From positions 1-64,000 of the forward strand of contig CALEDQ010000021.1 in NCBI GenBank assembly GCA_937949615.1: 64,000 bases of DNA. Direction: 5' to 3'. Source of the stretch: an uncultured bacterium (GTDB lineage Bacteria > Muiribacteriota > Ozemobacteria > Ozemobacterales > Ozemobacteraceae). Below the pieces are notes generated by a model, which saw only the letters and a program-made list of their open reading frames with translations, did not search any database and was not told the origin of the DNA. Shown piece by piece: positions 54,236 to 63,485 of the stretch; the stretch's first letter is position 1; the number at the start of each line of letters is the position of its first letter. The translations under genes were made by a program, and so were the position numbers.

Positions 54236-55965
54236 GTTCAACCGGTCGAATAGTCACTGTTTACGGCAATATGGTTACAGCAGAAGTTGAAGGCACCGTT
54301 CGACAGAACGCGGTTGCTTATTGTCAGCGCTCTGACGGAGTCAGACTGATGTCTGAAATCATCCGAATCAGAGGGAAACTCGCTGACATGCAGGTTTTTG
54401 AACTGACCCGCGGTCTCAAGGTTGGCGATCCCGTCGAAATTACCGAAGAGCTGCTCTCGCTCGAACTCGGGCCCGGCCTGATCGGCATGGTTTATGACGG
54501 TCTGCAGAACCCGCTCCCGGAAATGGCCGCGCAGGTCGGCAAATTTCTCGAACCCGGTCATTACCTCAAGGCCCTCGACCGCAAGCGCGACTGGGATTTC
54601 ACCCCGCTCGTCGCACCCGGTACCGTATTAACCGCTGCCGAAAACCTCGGCAAAGTTAAAGAAAACATTTTTGACCACTTCATCATGGCTCCATTTACCC
54701 TCAATGGTGAATGGAAAGTTAAAAGCATCGCTCCTGCTGGCAAATACAAAGTTGACAAAGAAATCGCCGTTCTCGAAAAAGATGGTCAGACAGTCTCTGT
54801 TAACATGATTCAACGCTGGCCCGTTCGTATTCCGCTCGGTATCTACCGCGAACGCCTGCTGCCGACTCAGACCATGGTTACCAAGCAGCGCATCATCGAC
54901 ACCTTCTTTCCGATCATGCTCGGTGGCACCTATTGTATTCCAGGCCCGTTCGGCGCTGGTAAGACGGTTCTGCAGCAGATCACCAGCCGCCACGCCGAAA
55001 TCGACCTGGTTATCGTGGCTGCCTGCGGCGAACGCGCCGGTGAAGTTGTCGAAACTCTGCGCGAATTTCCGCATCTTAAAGACCCGCGCACCGGTAAAAC
55101 CCTGATCGAAAGAACGATCATCATCTGCAATACTTCAAGTATGCCGGTTGCTGCCCGCGAATCGTCGGTTTATACCGCGATCACTCTCGGTGAATACTAC
55201 CGCCAGGTTGGTCTCAACGTTCTGCTGCTTGCCGACTCGACCTCACGCTGGGCTCAGGCATTGCGCGAAATGAGCGGCCGTCTCGAAGAAATTCCCGGTG
55301 AAGAAGCTTTCCCGGCTTATCTCGAAAGCTCGATCGCCCGCTTCTATGAACGCGGCGGCATCGTCGAACTCAAAGACGGCCGCAAGGCGTCTCTTACTGT
55401 CGGTGGCACAGTCAGCCCGGCCGGCGGTAACTTCGAAGAGCCAGTCACTCAGGGTACTCTCAAAGTTGTCGGCGCTTTTCTCGGTCTGTCATATGCCCGT
55501 TCATACGCCCGCCGTTTCCCGGCCATCGATCCGCTTGAATCCTGGTCGAAATATGCCGGCGTCATCGCCCATGAAAAAGTCGCCTGGGCCCATGGCTTTC
55601 TTAAACGCGGCAAAAGTATCTATGAAATGATGCAGGTTGTCGGCGAAGAAGGCACCTCGATCGACGACTTTGTCATCTATCTCAAATCAGAATTTCTCGA
55701 TAACGTCTATCTGCAGCAGAACTCATTCGACGAAGTCGATGCCGCCTGCCCGGTTGACCGGCAGCAGCACCTTTTCGAAATGGTAACCAACGTTCTGAAG
55801 CATAAATTCGAAATCACCGATAAAGCCCGGGCCCGCGATCTGTTCTTCACTCTCACCGAACAGTTCCGCGACTGGAACTACTCACCCTGGCAGAGCGACC
55901 AGATGAAAACTGCCGAAAATGCCATCAAGGCGACTATGAGCAGCAAGGAGGCGGCACATGCGTAA
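54232..55965 (+). CDS. ntpA: V-type ATPase catalytic subunit A
   Basis: The 577-residue subunit A has an N-terminal barrel, a bulge domain (about 110-200), the P-loop GPFGAGKTVLQQ (about 238), and a DSTSRWAQALREMSGR segment. It hydrolyses or makes ATP in the A3B3 head. It is close to the usual 580-590 residues. The GTG start overlaps the DUF2764 stop. It overlaps ntpB by 8 bases. Confidence 0.96.
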   Translation: MSSTGRIVTVYGNMVTAEVEGTVRQNAVAYCQRSDGVRLMSEIIRIRGKLADMQVFELTRGLKVGDPVEITEELLSLELGPGLIGMVYDGLQNPLPEMAAQVGKFLEPGHYLKALDRKRDWDFTPLVAPGTVLTAAENLGKVKENIFDHFIMAPFTLNGEWKVKSIAPAGKYKVDKEIAVLEKDGQTVSVNMIQRWPVRIPLGIYRERLLPTQTMVTKQRIIDTFFPIMLGGTYCIPGPFGAGKTVLQQITSRHAEIDLVIVAACGERAGEVVETLREFPHLKDPRTGKTLIERTIIICNTSSMPVAARESSVYTAITLGEYYRQVGLNVLLLADSTSRWAQALREMSGRLEEIPGEEAFPAYLESSIARFYERGGIVELKDGRKASLTVGGTVSPAGGNFEEPVTQGTLKVVGAFLGLSYARSYARRFPAIDPLESWSKYAGVIAHEKVAWAHGFLKRGKSIYEMMQVVGEEGTSIDDFVIYLKSEFLDNVYLQQNSFDEVDAACPVDRQQHLFEMVTNVLKHKFEITDKARARDLFFTLTEQFRDWNYSPWQSDQMKTAENAIKATMSSKEAAHA

Positions 55966-57253
55966 GTTTTACACCAAGATAGACAACATTGCCGGTAACG
56001 TCGCCACTCTCAAGGCTACCGGCGTCGGTTATGAAGAGCTCGCTCTCGTTGAAGGCAGCTGGGGCAAGTCTCTCGCTCAGGTAATCAGGGTAAACGGTGA
56101 CAATGTTTCTCTGCAGGTTTTTGCCGGCACCCGCGGTGTGTCGACCGGCGACCGCGTTTCTTTCACCGGTCACTCAATGCGCTTCAGCTTCTCAGATGAC
56201 CTCTTCGGCCGCGTTTTTTCAGGCGGCGGCGAAGCCCGCGACAACCGCGGTGAACTGACCGACAACCTCATTGAAGTCGGTGGTCCGGCCGTTAATCCGG
56301 CGATCCGCCTGATGCCGCACCGCATGATTCCGACCAATATTCCGATGATCGATGTTTTCAACACCCTCGTCGAAGGTCAGAAACTGCCGATTTTCTCGAT
56401 TCCGGGCGAACCTTACAACGAACTGCTGGCACGCATCGCTCTACAGGCCGAAGCCGATGTTATCATCTTCGGCGGTATGGGTCTCAAATACGATGAATAC
56501 CTGTTCTTCAAAAACCGTCTCGAAGAAGGCGGCGCGATGAACCGCTCGATCATGTTCATTCACACCGCATCAGACCCGGTCGTTGAATGTCTGCAGACTC
56601 CAGATATCGCTCTGACCGTGGCTGAACAGTTTGCCATCAAGGGCAAAAGAGTTCTGGTTCTGTTGACCGACATGACCAACTTCGCCAACGCGCTGAAAGA
56701 AATCTCGATCACCATGGAACAGATTCCTTCGAACCGCGGTTACCCCGGCGATCTTTATTCGCAGCTTGCCTCACGCTATGAAAAGGCCGTCGTTTTCGAA
56801 GAAGGCGGCTCGATCACACTGATGGCAGTTACGACGATGCCCGGCGACGACGTCACTCACCCGGTTCCTGACAATACCGGTTACATTACCGAAGGTCAGT
56901 TCTACCTCAAGGGCGGCGTAATCGACCCGTTCGGTTCATTGTCGCGCCTCAAACAGCAGGTTAACGGTAAAACCCGCGATGACCACCGCGCCATCATGGA
57001 CGGCTGCATTCAGCTCTATGCCAAATGCCGCGAAACCCGCGAAAAGCGCGCCATGGGCTTCGAAATGTCAGACTGGGATAACAAGCTTCTCAAATACGGC
57101 GAAAGTTTCGAAAAGCAGATCATGAGCTTTTCTGCCAACATCGGTCTTTTCGATGCCCTGCAGCAGTGCTGGAACATTCTCGCCGAACATTTCGAACCCC
57201 GCGAAACTGGTATCAGATCGAATCTCTGCGACCAGTTCTGGCCCAAAAAATAA
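55958..57253 (+). CDS. ntpB: V-type ATPase regulatory subunit B
   Basis: A 431-residue subunit of the A3B3 head. It has no Walker A, but a related SIPGEPYNELLARI segment, as expected for B subunits. The TDMTNFANALKEIS and RGYPGDLYSQLASRYE motifs are conserved. The ATG lies inside ntpA with GGAGG upstream. Confidence 0.96.
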   Translation: MRKFYTKIDNIAGNVATLKATGVGYEELALVEGSWGKSLAQVIRVNGDNVSLQVFAGTRGVSTGDRVSFTGHSMRFSFSDDLFGRVFSGGGEARDNRGELTDNLIEVGGPAVNPAIRLMPHRMIPTNIPMIDVFNTLVEGQKLPIFSIPGEPYNELLARIALQAEADVIIFGGMGLKYDEYLFFKNRLEEGGAMNRSIMFIHTASDPVVECLQTPDIALTVAEQFAIKGKRVLVLLTDMTNFANALKEISITMEQIPSNRGYPGDLYSQLASRYEKAVVFEEGGSITLMAVTTMPGDDVTHPVPDNTGYITEGQFYLKGGVIDPFGSLSRLKQQVNGKTRDDHRAIMDGCIQLYAKCRETREKRAMGFEMSDWDNKLLKYGESFEKQIMSFSANIGLFDALQQCWNILAEHFEPRETGIRSNLCDQFWPKK

Positions 57254-57265
57254 TCGTGAGGCTTT

Positions 57266-57865
57266 ATGGCTGAAAAAATCAAGAAAACCAGACCGGAACT
57301 GCTGCGACAACGCCGCCAGCTGGCGATGTTTCAGCGCTTTCTCCCGACTCTGGTGCTCAAGAAACAGCAGATTCAGTCTGAGATCCTTAAAGTCAGGGCC
57401 GAGCGCGAACGCCTCGACCGGCAGATGGCTGACAAGATCAGGCTGAGCGATGGCTGGGCTACTCTGTTCAGTGAATCTTTGCCCGGGCCGGTCACCAGAC
57501 TGGTCAAGGTCAAGAATATTCAGCGCGGCATTCGCAACGTTGCCGGCATCAAGCTGCCGATTGTAGCTGGCGTTGAATACGAGATCAGTGACTTTTCGCG
57601 CCTGAGCACGCCCCCGTGGGTCGATGCCGGTCTTGAATTTCTCAAAGAACTTCTCGAACTGCGCGAAAAAGTCAAAGTTCTGCACGAACAGGAAGAGCTG
57701 CTGCACCAGGAATTACGCAAGGTCACCCAGAGGGTAAACCTCTTCGAAAAAGTTAAAATCCCGCAGGCCAAAGATAACATCAGACTTATCAGGGTTTCTC
57801 TGGCCGAAGAACAGACTGCCGCTGTCGGTCGCTCGAAGATCGCCAAAGGCAAGTCTGCCGGCTGA
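57266..57865 (+). CDS. ntpD: V-type ATPase subunit D (central shaft)
   Basis: A 199-residue subunit. Two long helices (about 1-65 and 120-180) form the coiled-coil rotor axle; the opening KIKKTRPELLRQRRQLAMFQRFLPTL-like pattern is the family's conserved N-terminus. A basic tail ends it. It lies 12 bases after ntpB. Confidence 0.93.
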   Translation: MAEKIKKTRPELLRQRRQLAMFQRFLPTLVLKKQQIQSEILKVRAERERLDRQMADKIRLSDGWATLFSESLPGPVTRLVKVKNIQRGIRNVAGIKLPIVAGVEYEISDFSRLSTPPWVDAGLEFLKELLELREKVKVLHEQEELLHQELRKVTQRVNLFEKVKIPQAKDNIRLIRVSLAEEQTAAVGRSKIAKGKSAG

Positions 57866-57877
57866 TAAGGAGAATTT

Positions 57878-59662
57878 ATGATCAGTAAGATGAAGAAACT
57901 TCTCCTGGCCGCCAAAACCGCCGAACGGGAAAAAGTTCTCGAAATTCTGCGGCTCGCCGAGATTGTTCATGTCGAACCGGCCGTAACCGAACAGGTCAAG
58001 GTTTCCGGAAAAATCAACGAAGCGATTGAGAGCTGTTTCAAGGCAATCAATATTCTTTCGCAGATCGACCCGGCCAAATCGGGTGAGCATCTTGCGACGC
58101 CGGGCACTCCAACCCGGCTTGTCGAAGAGACTCTGGCCAGTGACCGCGCCATTCACGAGCATAAAGAAAAGATCGCCGCTCTGAAGCGCGAACTCGAAGA
58201 AGTTCTGCCATGGGGTGAGCTTGGTCTCGAAGATCTGGCCTGGCTTAAGCACGAAGGCCTCAAAATCGTATTTCTCAAAGGGCCGGTCAGCGAAGCAGAA
58301 GCTATTTCTGCCGAACTTGTTTCCCTGATCAATGAAATCGACGGCAACGGTATTTATGCCGCTGCTTCGCGCCAGGAAATCCACGTTCCCGAAAAATTCG
58401 TCGAGCTCGCCCTGCCAGCGCACGAGGCCAGCGAACTCCAGGAAGACATTCAAGCCTGTCAGCGCGCCATCGATGAGCATCATCATGCCCTTGAATGCCT
58501 TCTGTTGCGTCGCGAAGACATCGAAAAACATTATATAAAGCTGCTGAACCGCAGACGTTTTGCCGAGGTCGAAGCAGGGGTTCACACCGAAGACGAAATC
58601 TTTGTACTGACCGGCTGGTGCCCAGAAAAGCGGGTGTCTGAACTTCAAAATGCCTTTGAAGAAGCAGAGATTAGCGTTGGCATGAGCTTTGAAGAGCCTG
58701 GCGAAGAAGATATACCACCGACCAGTCTCGATAACCCTGCGGCGATACAGAGCATCGCGCCTCTCTACGATTTCATGGGCCTGACGCCAAGCTATAATGA
58801 GCCAGATACCAGCGGTTTATTTCTCTCGATGCTGACGGTTTTTGCCGCTTTTCTGATCGCTGATGCCGGCTACGGTTTTCTGGTCACTATTCCGCTTCTG
58901 CTTGCCTACCGGCCATTGGTGAAAAGAGGTGCCGATCCGGCTTTCTTGAAACTTGGCCTGTTTCTGTTCGGTGGCGGTGCGATTTATGGCCTGCTTACCA
59001 ATGCCTGGTTTGGCGAAACATGGTATCTGGTCGATGCCTACCGCTTTGACCCGGGCAGCAAAGACGGAGCAAAGCTTCTGCAGTGGCTGTGCTTTTTCAT
59101 AGGTCTGATGCATCTCACTCTTGCCCACATCATGAAAGTAAGACGTCGACCGGTTAATCTCTCTACACTGGGCGAAATCGGCTGGATAATCTTTTTGTGG
59201 GCAATGTACGGGCTGATCTGCAATCTCATTCTTGGTTCAGGTTATTCTGTAATCGGGGCTCAGGCTGTGCCGTTGTTTAAGATTTCACTCGCCCTTATTC
59301 TGCTGTTTACTGACCCCTCCTGGAACATTTTTAAAAGTGTACTTGCCGGAGTTGGTGCGATTCTGCAGAACGCTTCTGGCGCTTTCTCAGATATTCTCAG
59401 CTACATTCGTCTGTGGGCTGTTGGTCTGGCAGGCGGTCAGATGGCGCTCGCCTTCAACAAAATCGCCGGTATGCTTCCGGCCGAACCGGTTTACTGGCTG
59501 ATCAAACTGCCGGTGCTGGTTCTTGGTCATATGGCCAACATAATTCTGGGTATTATCAGTATTCTCGCGCACGGGGTGCGTCTGAATCTGCTCGAATTCT
59601 CGAATCATCTTGAACTCGACTGGGCCGGACGCCGTTACGATCCTTTCAAGGAAATCAGGTAA
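57878..59662 (+). CDS. ntpI: V-type ATPase subunit I (membrane stator, a-subunit type)
   Basis: A 594-residue subunit. The cytosolic half (about 1-290) is helical and acidic. The C-terminal half has about seven transmembrane helices, with a conserved Arg in the LSYIRLWAVGLAG segment (about 510) needed for ion movement across the rotor ring. It is shorter than typical eukaryotic subunit a, as usual for bacteria. GGAG precedes the ATG. Confidence 0.94.
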   Translation: MISKMKKLLLAAKTAEREKVLEILRLAEIVHVEPAVTEQVKVSGKINEAIESCFKAINILSQIDPAKSGEHLATPGTPTRLVEETLASDRAIHEHKEKIAALKRELEEVLPWGELGLEDLAWLKHEGLKIVFLKGPVSEAEAISAELVSLINEIDGNGIYAAASRQEIHVPEKFVELALPAHEASELQEDIQACQRAIDEHHHALECLLLRREDIEKHYIKLLNRRRFAEVEAGVHTEDEIFVLTGWCPEKRVSELQNAFEEAEISVGMSFEEPGEEDIPPTSLDNPAAIQSIAPLYDFMGLTPSYNEPDTSGLFLSMLTVFAAFLIADAGYGFLVTIPLLLAYRPLVKRGADPAFLKLGLFLFGGGAIYGLLTNAWFGETWYLVDAYRFDPGSKDGAKLLQWLCFFIGLMHLTLAHIMKVRRRPVNLSTLGEIGWIIFLWAMYGLICNLILGSGYSVIGAQAVPLFKISLALILLFTDPSWNIFKSVLAGVGAILQNASGAFSDILSYIRLWAVGLAGGQMALAFNKIAGMLPAEPVYWLIKLPVLVLGHMANIILGIISILAHGVRLNLLEFSNHLELDWAGRRYDPFKEIR

Positions 59663-59682
59663 ATTTTACAAGGAGCTAAAAT

Positions 59683-60183
59683 ATGCTGTCACTGATGTCT
59701 CTTCTTGGTAAGCTTTCTCTCGGTCTGATCATGGGCTTTGGCGGTCTGGGAAGCAGCCTCGGTATCGGATCAGCCGGTACTGCCGCCGCCGGTGGCTGGG
59801 CAAAAGAAGGTAAAGAAGGCAAGCCGCTTTCTGGTAAATTTGTCGGTCTGGTCGGCATGCCCGTCAGCCAGACGCTTTATTGTCTGATTCTTTTCATCCT
59901 GATGGAACCTTTCGCCAGCGTTCCTGAAAATGGCCCGGTTCTCTTTGGTATCGCCATCGGCGTCGGTCTTTGCGAATTGTTCTCTGCTTATATGCAGGGT
60001 GTCATCGGTGGCGCCGGCGTCAGATGTCTTGTCGACAACGGTGGCAAGGGCTTCGGTAACATCGTTGTAGCTATGGGTGTTGCTGAATCAGTAGGTCTAT
60101 TTGCTCTGGTTACCGGCATTCTCATTCTCAACTCAAATGTCATGATCAAGGCTGCTGAAACCGCAGCTGCTGTTGCTCCCTGA
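59683..60183 (+). CDS. ntpK: V-type ATPase subunit K (rotor ring, Na+-type)
   Basis: A 166-residue proteolipid of four transmembrane helices (two hairpins). Ion-binding Glu135 lies in VAESVGLF. Residues S62, Q63, Y66, Q105 and E135 match T64, Q65, Y68, Q110 and E139 of Enterococcus hirae NtpK, which coordinate Na+. This predicts sodium rather than proton coupling (strong inference, not proof). The first hairpin has Gln instead of Glu at its middle, as in NtpK. The last subunit of the operon; a terminator follows at 60251. Confidence 0.93.
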   Translation: MLSLMSLLGKLSLGLIMGFGGLGSSLGIGSAGTAAAGGWAKEGKEGKPLSGKFVGLVGMPVSQTLYCLILFILMEPFASVPENGPVLFGIAIGVGLCELFSAYMQGVIGGAGVRCLVDNGGKGFGNIVVAMGVAESVGLFALVTGILILNSNVMIKAAETAAAVAP

Positions 60184-60250
60184 TTCAGATTTTTGCAACT
60201 GATAAGGACTAAAACCAGATCCTGATCTGTTGCAGCTTGGCAAAAACAAA

Positions 60251-60290
60251 AAAAACTGGCACCCGACTTGAATCGGGTGCCAGTTTTTTT
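60251..60290. terminator. Bidirectional rho-independent terminator after the V-ATPase operon
   Basis: A 16-base-pair stem (60251-60266 with 60273-60288), loop CTTGAA, A-tract on the left and T-tract on the right. It separates ntpK from the convergent gene at 60302. Confidence 0.92.
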
Positions 60291-60301
60291 TGTTATATTT
60301 T

Positions 60302-63286
60302 TCAGGCTTCTTCCAGGGGGAGAGACTTCTCAAGGGCTCTCAACCAGGCCAGAAAATCTTCCGCTTCCGCGCCTATCAGGTTACTGAGTTCTACCGCATC
60401 TCTGCCGGAGAAATTTTTCAGGGCATACTCTGAAAGAATGCTCAGCATACCGGCAAAACTGAATAATTCAATCAGCCGGTAATACAGAGCTCGATAACGC
60501 TTTGCTCTGGTTTTGGCTTCTTCGCTGGTTTCGCGTCGACGTTTCCAGACCCTTTCGCCGAGCGACGGCTTGTTGAGAAACAGCAGCCGCAGGCAGGTTT
60601 TTCCTCTGGGAGCTCTGGCCCAGATGTAGAGAATGTCGAGCATTGCAGTAAGCCGATCGTTGCGTTCTTCAGAATAAAGTTTTGGTAATATTTCGGTAAG
60701 ATCACGTTTGCGCAGCGTAAATCTCTGACTGAATTTTGCACCGCCCTCGATAAAGCCGGCGACCACATCTGACCAGAATTTGGCCTGAACGATGCTGGGA
60801 ACCCCCATTAAATTGCCTGCCGGTGCAAAAATAGTTGCAATTGGCCACGAGAGAACCGACCGGAAAAAGTTTGCCTTGATAACGCTGCGGTCGAAGTTGC
60901 GCAGGCGGTTGTGTGTGGAAATGTAAATACCGTTGGCGATGCAGATAAAGAAAAATTTGCTGCTTTCATACAGCATACCAGCCTTCATATAAGGCCACAA
61001 CAGATCGAAATTGTTCTTTACCAGGCCCATGACCGGTACGCTGAATCCGGTCCAGAAGAGGGACTGATAGGCGTTGTCGAAGTTGACGTTATGCAGGTTC
61101 CATCTTTTGAAGTCAGTTCCTGAAGAGGCTATCAGATCGACGAGAACATTGCGGTAAAAGGTGATCAGAAACCAGATGGTTGCAAAAGCTGCACCGAGAA
61201 AAAGATTTGTTTCGAACTGAAAATTCATCATCCAGTAAAGAGCGACTGAAAAACCCGTGAAAAGGCGCAGCATGTTTTTCAGATCTGGATTCAGATATTG
61301 CCAGAAGCGCCAGAAATTTATCAGCTGGATCTCTTTTTCATCGCCAACTTTGTTGGGAAGCGGCGGGAGCTGCTTACCCATGCAGACGATCATTTCATGG
61401 TCGCTTTCTTCATGGGGCAGGTCTTTTGCCCATTTGCCATGGTTAATAATCAGGCTGCCAATTGGTTTGGGGATGACAAAATGTTTTTCGAGAAATTTCT
61501 TTTTGATGGCTGGCGAAATCATCGAGGACCTGATAAATCCCATGCCCGGGATCATCTTGTTTCTGCCGCTTGAATCACTGCCGCAGGTTGGGATGATAGC
61601 TCTGTCTTCAGCAATTCTGCAGGCTTCTTCTATCTGGTCGCGTGGAATGCCGCTGATATCCTGTTGTTCCAGAAACTCAATCAGCGCCATCACCGGCTGA
61701 TTATTCAGCAGAAAAATAAATTTATTGAAGACGATCAGATCAGTTGGGTTCCTGGTGGCACTGTCCCGAAGATTCATTGTTTCGATATGCGTTATGTATT
61801 GCGCAAATTCGATTACATGACGAATTGCCTTTTTCAGGCCGATACTGCTCGGGTGGATCATGACCAGTTTTCCGGGCAGACTGCTCAGGGTCTCAAGCAG
61901 AGGCAGTTCTGAGGTGAAAGAACTGTCATAATCGACTGAGCTGCGCGAAGCCAGATATTTAGAGGCCAGTTCGGCACGTGATAGATGAGTATATGTCTGG
62001 CGGCACTCCTGGTAACGCGCATGAACCGCGTCCAGTTCCCACTGGCTGAAATTTCCCTGGCGAAATCGCTTTTTTGCTGCCATCGCCTGTGTTTTGAAAA
62101 AAAGGACTCGATTTAAAAATACTTTCTTGAATCGCTCAAAAAGTAATTCGCTCAAGTGTTCTCTTGAAGGCTGGCCATAAGCGACTATTTTTTGTATTTC
62201 AGGTTCGGTCAGGGGCTCGAACCAGCATGGACTGTCGCTGGCGAAGTCTTCATTCAATTTCGGAAGATGAATCTCGTTGAATTGCTTCATAACCGAGACT
62301 ATCGACTTGTAACGTTTTTCAATGTTCTTATGCAGGCCTTCCTTGAAGGGTGCGAGTTCGGCCTCATGTTCTTTTAAAAAAGAGGAAAAATCGCGGCTGC
62401 GTCTGAAGGTCGGTGGAACATAAATATAGTGCCGGCGACAGCCGGCCTGCCCAACGCTGAATTCAATGCCGATATCTACAGAAATTCCAAGAATTTCGCC
62501 GGCAGTTATTGCTTCGCTGATCATGTCTTCTTCGTCAAAGTTGTTGTAAAGCAGGGTAATTCTTGACAGCCCTTTTACAAAAGAATCGATGAGAACCCGC
62601 GTCGGAGTTTTTCTGCCTTCGGTAAGGCAATCGTGAACATGGTCGTCCCAGCCGAGATCGAGGTTTTTAAGAGATTTGCCTTCTTCGGGTATTTCGATGA
62701 GCCCATGATCTTTGAGGAAGCCTCTGATGACGGCTTCATGACCGAAAGACGCTTTGCCGAAGTCAGCAACGCATTCCATCTGTCGCCGCCGGTCACCATA
62801 AGCCTTGATAGCTTCTTTTATCAGATAAATCTGAACCCTGGCTGTGTTGATAGGCATGTTGACGGTTTTGGCATGCATCGACTGTTCCATCAAAGTCCGC
62901 AGAGCCTGAAGACGATTTTCTGAATTTTCCGGGCTGTAGAGCCGGGTGATGATTATGTAAGCTTCGGCCATGCTCAGCCGGCGCCTTACAAACTCGCGGC
63001 AGAAGCCGCCAGGATGCGAAGCAAAGTGTTGCCGCAGCTTGATCGGAGGTTCTTCAAGTGTGTGATTCAGCTGATCGACGATGTTGCTGATTTCTTTGTT
63101 AAAGCTGACCCAGTTAATAAGGTCGCTGACAAAGGTTTTTCCTGCTTCGGCAATAAGGTGTGTTTTAAACAATTTCTTAAAATCCTGATTTATCTGGCAA
63201 ACGAAAAAACTGTTGCCGAGTAAAACAGGGCAACAGTTGTTCTTGTCGAATCTGATTATAGATTTGCCATGGGCGGTTTGCAACAA
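60302..63286 (-). CDS. Large protein with PHP-like domain and membrane-embedded C-terminal half
   Basis: A 994-residue protein whose overall family I do not recognise. PHP phosphoesterase motifs are visible: DDHVHDCLTEG (first His pair, about 216-218), a GIEFS strand (about 273), IHPSSIG (about 477) and GSDSSGRNKMIPGMGF (about 570). The stretch between about 300 and 475 is a helical insert. From about 690 onwards hydrophobic helices appear (LYWMMNFQF; LGAAFATIWFLITFYRNVLVDLI; FFFICIANGIYI; WPIATIFAPAGNLMGV), then a basic helical C-terminal tail. The start is a TTG with AAAGGA upstream; a second TTG follows. It is convergent with the V-ATPase operon and divergent from glmM. The membrane-linked phosphoesterase reading is inference; the PHP assignment rests on motif order only. 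Confidence 0.6.
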   Translation of the reverse strand: MLQTAHGKSIIRFDKNNCCPVLLGNSFFVCQINQDFKKLFKTHLIAEAGKTFVSDLINWVSFNKEISNIVDQLNHTLEEPPIKLRQHFASHPGGFCREFVRRRLSMAEAYIIITRLYSPENSENRLQALRTLMEQSMHAKTVNMPINTARVQIYLIKEAIKAYGDRRRQMECVADFGKASFGHEAVIRGFLKDHGLIEIPEEGKSLKNLDLGWDDHVHDCLTEGRKTPTRVLIDSFVKGLSRITLLYNNFDEEDMISEAITAGEILGISVDIGIEFSVGQAGCRRHYIYVPPTFRRSRDFSSFLKEHEAELAPFKEGLHKNIEKRYKSIVSVMKQFNEIHLPKLNEDFASDSPCWFEPLTEPEIQKIVAYGQPSREHLSELLFERFKKVFLNRVLFFKTQAMAAKKRFRQGNFSQWELDAVHARYQECRQTYTHLSRAELASKYLASRSSVDYDSSFTSELPLLETLSSLPGKLVMIHPSSIGLKKAIRHVIEFAQYITHIETMNLRDSATRNPTDLIVFNKFIFLLNNQPVMALIEFLEQQDISGIPRDQIEEACRIAEDRAIIPTCGSDSSGRNKMIPGMGFIRSSMISPAIKKKFLEKHFVIPKPIGSLIINHGKWAKDLPHEESDHEMIVCMGKQLPPLPNKVGDEKEIQLINFWRFWQYLNPDLKNMLRLFTGFSVALYWMMNFQFETNLFLGAAFATIWFLITFYRNVLVDLIASSGTDFKRWNLHNVNFDNAYQSLFWTGFSVPVMGLVKNNFDLLWPYMKAGMLYESSKFFFICIANGIYISTHNRLRNFDRSVIKANFFRSVLSWPIATIFAPAGNLMGVPSIVQAKFWSDVVAGFIEGGAKFSQRFTLRKRDLTEILPKLYSEERNDRLTAMLDILYIWARAPRGKTCLRLLFLNKPSLGERVWKRRRETSEEAKTRAKRYRALYYRLIELFSFAGMLSILSEYALKNFSGRDAVELSNLIGAEAEDFLAWLRALEKSLPLEEA

Positions 63287-63485
63287 TTTCCTTTTAAATC
63301 TTCCGGCTGCTTTTGCTGCTCACTGTCAGTTTCCTTAAAAAGGCCGCCGATGCCTCTGCAACTGGACGTTACGCGGGCGATTGCCTTTATCTGCGCTCGT
63401 TGCTTCAAGTATAGAAAATATAGCCTCTCTTCTCAGGCTGTGATATACTTTCAAAAAAAATGCTGATTTTCAGGAGTGCTGACAA

